Shown here: in pieces, positions 7,189 through 12,156 of the stretch
Layout of the letters: each line of letters opens with the position of its first letter
How positions within the stretch are numbered: the first letter of the stretch is position 1
Assembly (NCBI GenBank): GCA_041753575.1
Contig: JBGSUA010000195.1
Coordinates: forward strand, 1-12,626
Length of the DNA stretch: 12,626 bases
From: CG2-30-51-40 sp041753575
GTDB lineage: Bacteria; Desulfobacterota; DSM-4660; Desulfatiglandales; Desulfatiglandaceae
Direction of reading: 5' to 3'
Position numbers and translations under genes: made by a program
The notes under the pieces: generated by a model
What the model saw: the letters and a program-made list of their open reading frames with translations, nothing else
What the model was told of the DNA's origin: nothing
The model's database searches: none

Positions 7189-7784
7189 ATGACTCCTTTG
7201 GTGGAGGGAATCTTTTCTCCCATGCGGGGATCCCTTGTGGAAGCCTTGTCAAGGGCCCTGGCAAACGCCTTGAAAAGGGCCTCTGACGCGTGATGAGGAT
7301 CATCGCCGAAGAGCAGATCCGCATGCATGGTAATACCTCCGTTGGTGGCAACCGCTCTGAAAAACTCCTTCATAAGTCCCACGTCGAAGGTTCCGGCCAT
7401 TGATCTTGCGAGATCTACCCGGTAACCAAGAAAAGGCCTGTTGGAAAGATCAACAATCACCCTCGCAAGGGCCTCATCCATAGGGATCGTGGCCTCGCCG
7501 TAACGAATTATGCCCTTTCTCTGGCCCAGGGCATCCTTGATCGCTGAACCAAGGCAAATGCCAAGGTCCTCCACCGTATGGTGAAAGTCAACGCTGATGT
7601 CTCCCTTGCAGCCGATTTCAAGATTAAAGAATCCATGGGCTGAAAAAAGGCTGAGCATGTGGTCCATAAATGGAAGCCCTGTTGATATATCCGATCTGCC
7701 GTCGCCGTCCAGATTGAGGCGAAGACCTATCTCGGTCTCCTTAGTAACACGCGTGATCTTCGCATCCCGTTCCATATCGCTCAT
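7185..7784 (-). CDS. hisB: HisB, imidazoleglycerol-phosphate dehydratase
   Basis: This monofunctional IGP dehydratase (199 residues) carries out the sixth step of histidine synthesis. The two metal-binding half-repeats are both visible: FMDHMLSLFSAHG (His42, His50) with DFHHTVEDLG (His68, His69, Glu72), and MHADLLFGDDPHHASEALFKAF (His154, His164, His165, Glu168). FFRAVATNGGITMH (141–154) is also family-typical. There is no N-terminal phosphatase domain, unlike the enterobacterial fused HisB. A strong GGAGGGAGG ribosome-binding site lies 4 bases before ATG 7784. The stop codon overlaps the lipoprotein start (ATGA). It is the first visible gene of this his unit. Confidence 0.97.
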   Translation of the reverse strand: MSDMERDAKITRVTKETEIGLRLNLDGDGRSDISTGLPFMDHMLSLFSAHGFFNLEIGCKGDISVDFHHTVEDLGICLGSAIKDALGQRKGIIRYGEATIPMDEALARVIVDLSNRPFLGYRVDLARSMAGTFDVGLMKEFFRAVATNGGITMHADLLFGDDPHHASEALFKAFARALDKASTRDPRMGEKIPSTKGVI

Positions 7785-7828
7785 GCGGCCTCCCTCCGAT
7801 TAAAGATAGGGCGATGATATCGTTTGAG

Positions 7829-7866
7829 ATGAGGGCCACGACACTTACACGTTAACTAGCCCTCAT
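7829..7866 (-). promoter_or_regulatory. Leader hairpin/inverted repeat upstream of hisB
   Basis: Perfect 8-base arms, ATGAGGGC and GCCCTCAT, enclose a 22-base loop in the leader between the predicted promoter and the hisB ribosome-binding site, about +6 to +43 from the likely start. No T run follows and no histidine-rich leader peptide is evident, so it is not a textbook his attenuator. It may be an operator or an mRNA structure. Confidence 0.45.
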
Positions 7867-7878
7867 AATTTATAATTC

Positions 7879-7906
7879 TTAATAAAGCAAATCTAAATAC
7901 CGTCAA
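7879..7906 (-). promoter_or_regulatory. Probable sigma70 promoter of the hisB–lipoprotein–hisA operon
   Basis: TTGACG (7906–7901) and TATTAA (7884–7879) are separated by 16 bases in an AT-rich stretch about 95 bases before hisB. The rest of the gap to pncA (7907–8086) holds no gene or terminator that I can support. Confidence 0.45.
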
Positions 7907-8086
7907 ATCCTTCAACCTGTCCATCTGCCGGTTGTTCTTACTATTTTTCGGTGAGCGAAGTCAACCCAAGAATTGTACGTACCGCCTCTTACCTATTGAT
8001 TAAACGGCGAAGTGGCAATGCCAATCAGCGACGGGTTATAAAAGATGGCCTGCTCTAATGGTCACTGTCCTCATGAGACCTAACGG

Positions 8087-8779
8087 CTACATCCCTTTCA
8101 GTTTCCCGATATCCAGATCCTCCATCACCGTAACACCCTTGGACTTCATCTCGTCAATCGCCTCGGATGAGGTATCGGGAGATACTCCCTTGCTTAAATT
8201 CCTTATCATGATGACCTGATACCCGGCAGCCGCCGCATCCAGAGCCGTTGCTTTCACGCAATAGTCTGTCGCAATCCCGTAAATGACCACCTTCTCAATA
8301 CCGGCCTTTTTCAGGATCTTGTCAATTTCAGTTTTTTTGCCGCCGTCATCCTGGAAACCGGAGTAGCTGTCGTACCGAGAATCCATCCCCTTTTTGACAG
8401 TGGCTTTAAAGGGTTTTCTGTCAAGCAGAATCTCAGCCCCAGTGCTGTTCTGAACACAGTGAGGCGGCCACAGAACCTGGTCTTTTCCTTGAAGTTTAAT
8501 CACGTCAAAAGGCTTTTTCCCCGGGTGATTCGTGTAGAAGGAAGTATGATTAGCAGGATGCCAATCCTGCGTTGCATATATCGGAAACCTGGCGGCTCTC
8601 AGTTTGGTTGTCGCCTCATCCACCAACTTGACGTAAGAGTCATCGGTTCCCTCCACCGCGAGAGACCCCTTCTTGGCTATGGTAAAATCTCCTTGAAGAT
8701 CCACCACGATAATCGCCATGTCCACGGCCTTCTTGATTGCCTTGGCCTGTTCCTTGACTTGCTTTGTTGTCTGCGTCAT
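8087..8779 (-). CDS. pncA: Nicotinamidase (isochorismatase-like hydrolase)
   Basis: PncA hydrolyses nicotinamide to nicotinate for NAD salvage. All catalytic and metal residues can be matched. The triad is Asp27 (VVDLQGDF), Lys130 (TVKKGMDSRYDSYSGF) and Cys174 (GIATDYCVKATALDA). The metal site is Asp72, His74 (DWHPANHTSF) and His107 (WPPHCVQNSTGAE). These motifs separate it from isochorismatases. Odd points are a charged N-terminal extension of about 20 residues before the first strand, and Gly instead of the usual Asn in QNDF. ATG 8779 is preferred over 8785 because the GAGGG ribosome-binding site abuts the latter but sits 6 bases from the former. The gene appears to be transcribed alone. 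Confidence 0.9.
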   Translation of the reverse strand: MTQTTKQVKEQAKAIKKAVDMAIIVVDLQGDFTIAKKGSLAVEGTDDSYVKLVDEATTKLRAARFPIYATQDWHPANHTSFYTNHPGKKPFDVIKLQGKDQVLWPPHCVQNSTGAEILLDRKPFKATVKKGMDSRYDSYSGFQDDGGKKTEIDKILKKAGIEKVVIYGIATDYCVKATALDAAAAGYQVIMIRNLSKGVSPDTSSEAIDEMKSKGVTVMEDLDIGKLKGM

Positions 8780-8785
8780 GGCCAT

Positions 8786-9241
8786 CCCTCAAAAAGCCAA
8801 TGCTGTTGACCGGCAAGCGGGTTCAATGTTCTCCTCAAAACACGCGAGCATTTTCAGGCACTCTCTTTTCTTGAATCGCGAAGAAGTCGGCGCCCCGGGA
8901 TGCTCCCTGACCTGCCGTCCAGTCTGATCTCCAATCGGCACTCGGTCCAACCAGGGAGGATACGTGTCGCAATGCTCATGAACGATTATTCCACCATTCC
9001 CCAGGGACAGATCCTGAATCTTGGGGCTGATCTCCTCAATAACGGCGTATCTCCGGTAAGCTTCCAGAACGCCGTCGTGAGCGACGCACGGGCCAATTCC
9101 TTGACCAATATCTCACTTTCCGGTGGGCCACATCACAGTCGGAGGGGCTGTTCCCGCATCCACCCTATACGAGTGGAGGTCAGCAGTTATGATCTGCCTG
9201 TTCCTCCCGGCCGCCGCGGCAAGGATAATAAGAAGGCATGA
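8786..9241. other. Region without a supportable gene; open frames on both strands
   Basis: About 450 bases upstream of pncA. The plus strand has an open frame at 8900–9241 (113 codons), and the minus strand has two overlapping open stretches, one of about 100 codons ending near 8793 and one of about 48 codons within 8980–9125. None has a recognisable domain, and the minus ones lack a good start. Several competing frames with no clear winner suggest a decayed gene or non-coding sequence. The promoter of pncA should lie in its left part, but no clear -35/-10 pair was found. Confidence 0.35.
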
Positions 9242-9397
9242 TCAGGCACCCTGAAAGCGGGACAACACCCCTTTCAATCTCAGTCGCATACCCAGCGCCG
9301 CAAAGAAGGCCAGAGTACCAGCCAGATTTGCAAACAGATCTTGCGTGTTGTTGTCATAACTGTCCACAAGTGAATCGGTAAGCAACTCAGCTATATC
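9242..9397 (-). pseudogene. 5'-truncated remnant of a membrane protein gene (VanZ-like C-terminus)
   Basis: A 51-codon stretch bounded by stops and lacking an ATG start reads like the C-terminal end of a membrane protein. An acidic helix is followed by YDNNTQDLFANLAGTLAFF, a hydrophobic segment and a basic tail. The 'D-L-x-x-N-x-x-G' pattern before a transmembrane helix occurs at the end of VanZ-like and similar small membrane proteins. Everything upstream is missing, and the next thing to the right is the tRNA-Cys terminator. This suggests that the gene was cut by a deletion or insertion at about position 9400. The family call is tentative. Confidence 0.42.
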
Positions 9398-9404
9398 TCA
9401 TGGA

Positions 9405-9450
9405 AATGAAAAAAGGCCTGCAAGCTATTGATTTAACTTACAGACCTTTT
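9405..9450 (-). terminator. Intrinsic terminator downstream of the tRNA-Cys fragment
   Basis: A 14-bp stem with AAAAGG/CCTTTT at its base and a 12-base loop is followed by TTCATTT, extending the U-rich tail. Two positions that would be mismatches on the plus strand (C·A) are G·U pairs in the minus transcript, so the element belongs to the minus strand. That is the strand of the adjacent tRNA-Cys piece. It is probably the native terminator of the original tRNA-Cys gene. Confidence 0.7.
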
Positions 9451-9460
9451 ACTTCTTACT

Positions 9461-9506
9461 TGGAGGCGGCAACCGGACTCGAACCGGTGAATAACGGTTT
9501 TGCAAA
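9461..9506 (-). other. 3' fragment of a tRNA-Cys gene; candidate integration site (att)
   Basis: The minus strand reads from the anticodon loop TTTGCAAA (GCA anticodon, Cys) through ACCGT, a short variable region, a perfect T arm CCGG-TTCGAGT-CCGG, the 3' acceptor strand GCCGCC, discriminator U and CCA. The 5' half (acceptor 5' strand, D arm and 5' anticodon stem) is absent: bases just 5' of the loop do not pair with the 3' anticodon strand. A break exactly at a palindromic anticodon loop is typical of tyrosine-integrase crossover in tRNA genes. Because the missing half is on the right, the inserted DNA is predicted to lie to the right, with an intact tRNA-Cys at its far end. Confidence 0.75.
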
Positions 9507-9580
9507 GGAAGAAGATAAGCCTAAGTAGTTGATATTATTTAGTTAGAATGGCTGGAAATTGCGCATTTCCCGTATCGATC

Positions 9581-9604
9581 CGCAACCTATACGCAACCAT
9601 ACGC
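9581..9604. repeat. Tandem 10–11-bp repeat near the candidate att site
   Basis: CGCAACCTATA is followed directly by CGCAACCATA and then CGC, about 75–95 bases inside the predicted element. A related TGCAACAT occurs at 9612. Short direct repeats near an attachment core can be arm-type binding sites for an integrase or excisionase, but two copies are few and chance is possible. Confidence 0.4.
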
Positions 9605-9766
9605 CGCATTCTGCAACATCAGATTTGGACCCTCTCCCGCTGCTATTCGAAACGTTCTGCAGGAGATTGCACGCTGATTTGCGTCGCTTTCCGGTTCAAT
9701 TTTTATTGTCCGCACAACCTCCCGTCACGCGTCAGGCTTATATTGTCAGGGAATGATCGCCCACAC

Positions 9767-10111
9767 TTATAGAAACTCGATATGGTTGATCATGTTCTCG
9801 GCAGTGAGTACGTATGTCAGAACTCTCAGTTTTCGAAGGCATTCGCCGATAGAGTAGCTCTTCGGGTGGCAGTATATGATCCCGTGATGAGTTCTTCCTT
9901 CCTCCATCCATCTTGCCGCAATCCGAAGAAAATCAGAGTCATGGCTGAAAATGGCAGCCTTTTCGTTGCCGGCGTAGGCCAGTTGCTCTTCATCCGTCAA
10001 GCCCGGGTTGCCCGTATCCCTGGCGGAGGAGGCATCCTCCCCCCTTCTTTTCAGGCCCTCCGCAATGGCGACATCGAAGCTTTAGTTCGTGTAGATCCTG
10101 ATTTTGCCCAT
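9767..10111 (-). pseudogene. DUF5615 (PIN-like, VapC45-type) gene with an in-frame stop at codon 10
   Basis: Read from ATG 10111, 4 bases after the DUF433 stop, the frame gives MGKIRIYTN, then TAA, then SFDVAIAEGLKRRG, GNPGLTDEEQLAYA (about 47–60) and AAIFSHDSDFL. This is the typical order of a DUF5615 PIN-like nuclease of about 114 residues. The stop replaces the residue that is normally the Glu of the N-terminal 'DE/NE' motif, and GAA to TAA is a single change. The second acidic motif (SHDSDF) is intact. The open part after the stop has no well-placed start, and an internal start would lose the first strand and acidic site. In DUF433–DUF5615 pairs this partner is the predicted toxin, so the mutation probably inactivates it. 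Confidence 0.78.
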
Positions 10112-10115
10112 GGCC

Positions 10116-10424
10116 CTAAGAGAGTTTTGATGGGATTTTCTTCTTCAGCAGGGCGATGAACTCCTGGTCCTGCTCAGCTTTCTGATCGAGTTCGTCCCTG
10201 TTCTCGTAATAGAAGGAAAGGGCATCGTGGACCTGGGTCAGGTTCAAATGGGGGTGTGAACTGATGATTTCATCAGGCGAGTGGCCAAGCATTTCATATT
10301 CGATCGCTATGTCGATAACACGAGTCCTTGTCCCCTCGATGATAGGGCTCCCAGCACATATGTCCTGATTCTTGACAATAAAGGGGTAGTTCGTGCTTTC
10401 TCTCCTCAAGGCTTGTCCGGACAT
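10116..10424 (-). CDS. DUF433 family protein, predicted antitoxin (VapB45-type)
   Basis: The 102-residue protein matches the small helical DUF433 fold: YPFIVKNQDICAGSPIIEGTR (13–33), then VIDIAIEYEMLGHSPDEIIS and HLNLTQVHDALSFYYENRDEL. This corresponds to the family pattern 'I...p.icgG.P.i.GTR..v..i......G.s.deil..yP.l....v..al.yy..n'. DUF433 proteins are predicted antitoxins with a helix-turn-helix-like DNA-binding part and are often encoded just upstream of DUF5615 nucleases, as here with a 4-base gap. A GGGAGA ribosome-binding site lies 8 bases before ATG 10424. A promoter and a palindrome just upstream fit autoregulation. Confidence 0.88.
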   Translation of the reverse strand: MSGQALRRESTNYPFIVKNQDICAGSPIIEGTRTRVIDIAIEYEMLGHSPDEIISSHPHLNLTQVHDALSFYYENRDELDQKAEQDQEFIALLKKKIPSKLS

Positions 10425-10440
10425 TTTCGTTTCTCCCTAT

Positions 10441-10455
10441 AGATTCTCTGAATCT
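10441..10455. promoter_or_regulatory. Palindromic candidate operator of the DUF433–DUF5615 module
   Basis: The perfect inverted repeat AGATTC-TCT-GAATCT (6-base arms, 3-base centre) lies between the predicted -10 and the DUF433 ribosome-binding site. In that position a bound repressor would block transcription. Antitoxins commonly bind such palindromes in their own promoters; binding here is inferred. Confidence 0.5.
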
Positions 10456-10464
10456 CTTGACTTA

Positions 10465-10493
10465 TCTATAACATAATGACGGGGGAAAATCAA
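10465..10493 (-). promoter_or_regulatory. Probable promoter of the DUF433–DUF5615 module
   Basis: TTGATT (10493–10488) and TATAGA (10470–10465) are separated by 17 bases, in the 77-base gap after the phosphoribosyltransferase-domain gene. Each hexamer matches consensus at four positions. Confidence 0.42.
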
Positions 10494-10501
10494 AGCAAAG
10501 G

Positions 10502-11143
10502 TTAGCCTCGCGCGTAAACCCAAATCAATGCGTCCACGTGATTCCCCAAGGCTACCAGGGCCTCATAGCAGAGCCTGGTGGTGGTGCCGGAGGTGATACA
10601 GTCGTCCACTAACAGGATGGATTTGTTCCGGATATTCCAGGAATCTAGTATCACTGGTTCTGACTGGTTGAGGTTGGCATGCCTCCCATGGTGCAGCTTG
10701 TCTGTTTTTTGGGAGAAGGCCGAGACAAAGGGGATTCGGGTCATCCTGGAAATGGCTTTTGCAAGGTCATAGACGCAATACCGCTGCGGGCACCGGTTGG
10801 CCGATAGCGGAGCCGTGGTTGTCAGGTCATAATGGTTCCTGATGACTTGTCCGCCGATAGTCTGGAGGAAAGGGAGGAAGTCACGGGTAATTTGATCCGT
10901 TAGCGAGGGATCCCGGTTCACCTTCCACCATTTGAAGAGATCCCAGTCGATGTTTTTCTTGAGACGGAGGGAAAAGCACTCCACAAAGGCCCCCTTGTGA
11001 TGGCGCAGCATGATCCTTTCCGTGTCCTCCGAAACCAGGGTCTGTTTTCCCGTGCCTGGAGGACAAGGATATAAACGGATCGCGCCGCGCGTCGGTATGT
11101 GGGCCATGTCGGTCGATATGGAGAGCAGGTTCGGGGTGATCAT
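10502..11143 (-). CDS. ComF-like phosphoribosyltransferase-domain protein
   Basis: The 213-residue protein has a C-terminal type I phosphoribosyltransferase domain. The PRPP loop is SILLVDDCITSGTTTRLCYEAL (175–196), preceded by YCVYDLAKAISRMTRIPFV (122–140) and a QKTDKLHHGR segment (145–154) in the place where ComF proteins have 'Q..ls...R'. The N-terminal 110 residues have no zinc finger, unlike ComF, and were not recognised; the segment FKWWKVNRDPSLTDQ lies in this part. The substrate is unknown, and such domains also occur in phage and island proteins without a metabolic role. A GGAGGTG ribosome-binding site lies about 8–10 bases before ATG 11143. It follows the hypothetical gene by 39 bases and probably shares its transcript. 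Confidence 0.75.
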   Translation of the reverse strand: MITPNLLSISTDMAHIPTRGAIRLYPCPPGTGKQTLVSEDTERIMLRHHKGAFVECFSLRLKKNIDWDLFKWWKVNRDPSLTDQITRDFLPFLQTIGGQVIRNHYDLTTTAPLSANRCPQRYCVYDLAKAISRMTRIPFVSAFSQKTDKLHHGRHANLNQSEPVILDSWNIRNKSILLVDDCITSGTTTRLCYEALVALGNHVDALIWVYARG

Positions 11144-11182
11144 GGGGTGCTCACCTCCATCTCTTTGTGTGGCCTGACTCGA

Positions 11183-11488
11183 TTATGCCGGGAGTTGAGG
11201 CTGAGTCCCGTGGCCGTTACCGTTTCCGTTCGGGGTGGGCAGGGCCGTCGAGACCAGCTCCCTCAACTGGGTGTCGAGCTGCGATATGGCCTCGGTGAAA
11301 TGCTCTTCTTGCACCTCTGCCGTGGCCCCGTAGCTGAGGCTCCAGGAGCAGAAGTTCTTCCCGATCTTTTTTGAAACCAGCACGCTTACCTGATTGACTT
11401 TCATCTCCACCTCCGTTGTCAAACCTGCCATGTCGGAGATCCTCACAGGGTCGTGTTTTATAGGATCGATGGGGAGCTGCGTATTCAT
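11183..11488 (-). CDS. Hypothetical protein, likely the 3' part of a frameshifted Cys-rich gene
   Basis: From ATG 11488 this frame encodes 101 residues with no recognised domain: a polar N-terminus, a β-like centre (VNQVSVLVSKKIGKNFCSW), an acidic helix (EEHFTEAISQLDTQLRELV) and a low-complexity Asn-Gly tail (NGNGNG). The same frame stays open upstream of the ATG for about 35 codons. There it encodes VCEKCRDKALCDQCYF, a C-x2-C-x5-C-x2-C pattern that reads like a small zinc ribbon. This suggests that the true protein begins earlier, in the other frame of 11485–11694, and that a one-base shift near 11560–11563 separates them. The ATG at 11488 has only a close GGGAG upstream and overlaps the other stop by ATGA, so two separate genes remain possible. 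Confidence 0.6.
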   Translation of the reverse strand: MNTQLPIDPIKHDPVRISDMAGLTTEVEMKVNQVSVLVSKKIGKNFCSWSLSYGATAEVQEEHFTEAISQLDTQLRELVSTALPTPNGNGNGHGTQPQLPA

Positions 11489-11694
11489 TCTCTCCCGTGT
11501 ATTGAAATAACACTGATCGCAGAGGGCCTTGTCCCTGCATTTCTCGCATACCTTGTCAAGGGGTCCACGATCAGGTCCAGGCTGTCGAAAGCCGTGTGAA
11601 GGGCCTTTGTCATGGGTTTACCGAGCGCCCATGCGACCCTCCTCAAGGTCCCTGAATGATAAACCGAGAGTTCCGGTGTGTAAGCCAAGGTCAT
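11485..11694 (-). CDS. Hypothetical small protein, likely the 5' part of a frameshifted gene
   Basis: Sixty-nine residues from ATG 11694. A strong AAAGGAGG ribosome-binding site precedes it; it is closer than ideal to the ATG (2 bases) and better placed for a TTG three codons in (11688). Residues 2–46 read like genuine protein (LAYTPELSVYHSG, LRRVAWALGKPMTKAL, FDSLDLIVD). After the run of four C (11563–11560) this frame becomes unstructured, while the -1 frame takes up LDKVCEKCRDKALCDQC. I read this as one gene broken by a single-base loss, or as a sequencing error. The alternative is a real 69-residue protein whose stop overlaps the next start. Confidence 0.55.
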   Translation of the reverse strand: MTLAYTPELSVYHSGTLRRVAWALGKPMTKALHTAFDSLDLIVDPLTRYARNAGTRPSAISVISIHGRE

Positions 11695-11706
11695 CACCTC
11701 CTTTGG

Positions 11707-11749
11707 TCAGCGATCAGCGGCCAGGGGGATTCAGAAAGCTGACCGCTGA
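11707..11749 (-). other. Strong hairpin built from GCTGA-type heptamer repeats
   Basis: Between ssb and the next ribosome-binding site, TCAGCGGTCAGC pairs with GCTGATCGCTGA: 12 positions, one of them a G·U that forms only in the minus transcript. The loop is 19 bases. Each arm is itself a repeat of 'GCTGAyC'. No T run follows, so it looks like an mRNA structure controlling stability or access to the downstream ribosome-binding site, not a terminator. Confidence 0.5.
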
Positions 11750-11761
11750 AGGCTTGTGGGT

Positions 11762-12124
11762 TCAAAACGGGATCTCATCGTCCGAGGCCGGAGCCTCCTC
11801 CTTGGGCTCCTGATTCGTGGGTTTCGGATCCAGGAAATCCACCCCGTTTGCCACGATCTCCGTGATGGTCCGGTTCCCGTTGTCGGTCTCGAAGGACCGG
11901 GTGGTGATCCTGCCGGTCACGGCCACCCGGCTTCCCTTTTGAAGGTAGTTGCTCACGGTCTCGGCCAGGCCGTTCCAGCAGATCACGGGAAACCAGTAAA
12001 CCCTCTCGTTTTCCCCATAGCGTTCGTTGACGGCCACCGACATCCTGGATACCGCCTTCCCACTCGGCGTGTGCCTGAGCTCGACATCTCCTCCGAGTCT
12101 ACCGATGATATTCACCTGGTTCAT
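11762..12124 (-). CDS. ssb: Single-stranded DNA-binding protein (short SSB)
   Basis: SSB binds single-stranded DNA during replication and repair. The 120-residue protein has the OB fold (about 1–100: MNQVNIIGRLGGDVELRHTPSGKAVSRMSVAV, then YWFPVICWNGLAETVSNYLQKGSRVAVTGRI). It ends with the acidic tip DDEIPF that recruits partner proteins. The linker is only about 15 residues, shorter than in typical chromosomal SSB (about 160–180 residues in total), which fits SSBs of mobile elements. ATG 12124 is chosen because the AAAGGAGG site lies 8 bases upstream and abuts the alternative ATG 12130. Its place in an accessory region suggests an element-encoded copy. Confidence 0.95.
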   Translation of the reverse strand: MNQVNIIGRLGGDVELRHTPSGKAVSRMSVAVNERYGENERVYWFPVICWNGLAETVSNYLQKGSRVAVTGRITTRSFETDNGNRTITEIVANGVDFLDPKPTNQEPKEEAPASDDEIPF

Positions 12125-12141
12125 GGTCATTCCTCCTTTCG

Positions 12142-12156
12142 AGTGAAAATTTCACT
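12142..12156. promoter_or_regulatory. 15-bp palindrome between the membrane-protein gene and ssb
   Basis: AGTGAAA-A-TTTCACT has perfect 7-base arms around one central base. It overlaps the stop codon of the upstream gene and lies just before the ssb ribosome-binding site. It could be a protein-binding site or a weak mRNA hairpin; no function is established. Confidence 0.4.

Noticed and set aside
8900..9241. Plus-strand 113-codon gene
   Set aside because: There is no ribosome-binding site or recognisable domain, and minus-strand frames compete over the same bases. It is kept only as an unexplained region.
9461..9506. Complete functional tRNA-Cys gene
   Set aside because: The 5' acceptor strand, D arm and 5' anticodon strand are absent to the right of the anticodon loop.
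9548..9772. Two overlapping plus-strand frames next to the att candidate
   Set aside because: Composition and the absence of a ribosome-binding site suggest chance; the region is better explained as att flank.
11217..11549. Minus-strand 110-codon frame
   Set aside because: It is the third frame through the Cys-rich gene, rich in Arg/Gly/His, with no start site and no competing support.
11554..11566. Programmed -1 frameshift at a slippery heptamer
   Set aside because: C-CCC-TTG permits re-pairing in the P site only; the A-site Leu tRNA would fit CTT poorly, and no clear stimulatory structure was found. An indel is simpler.
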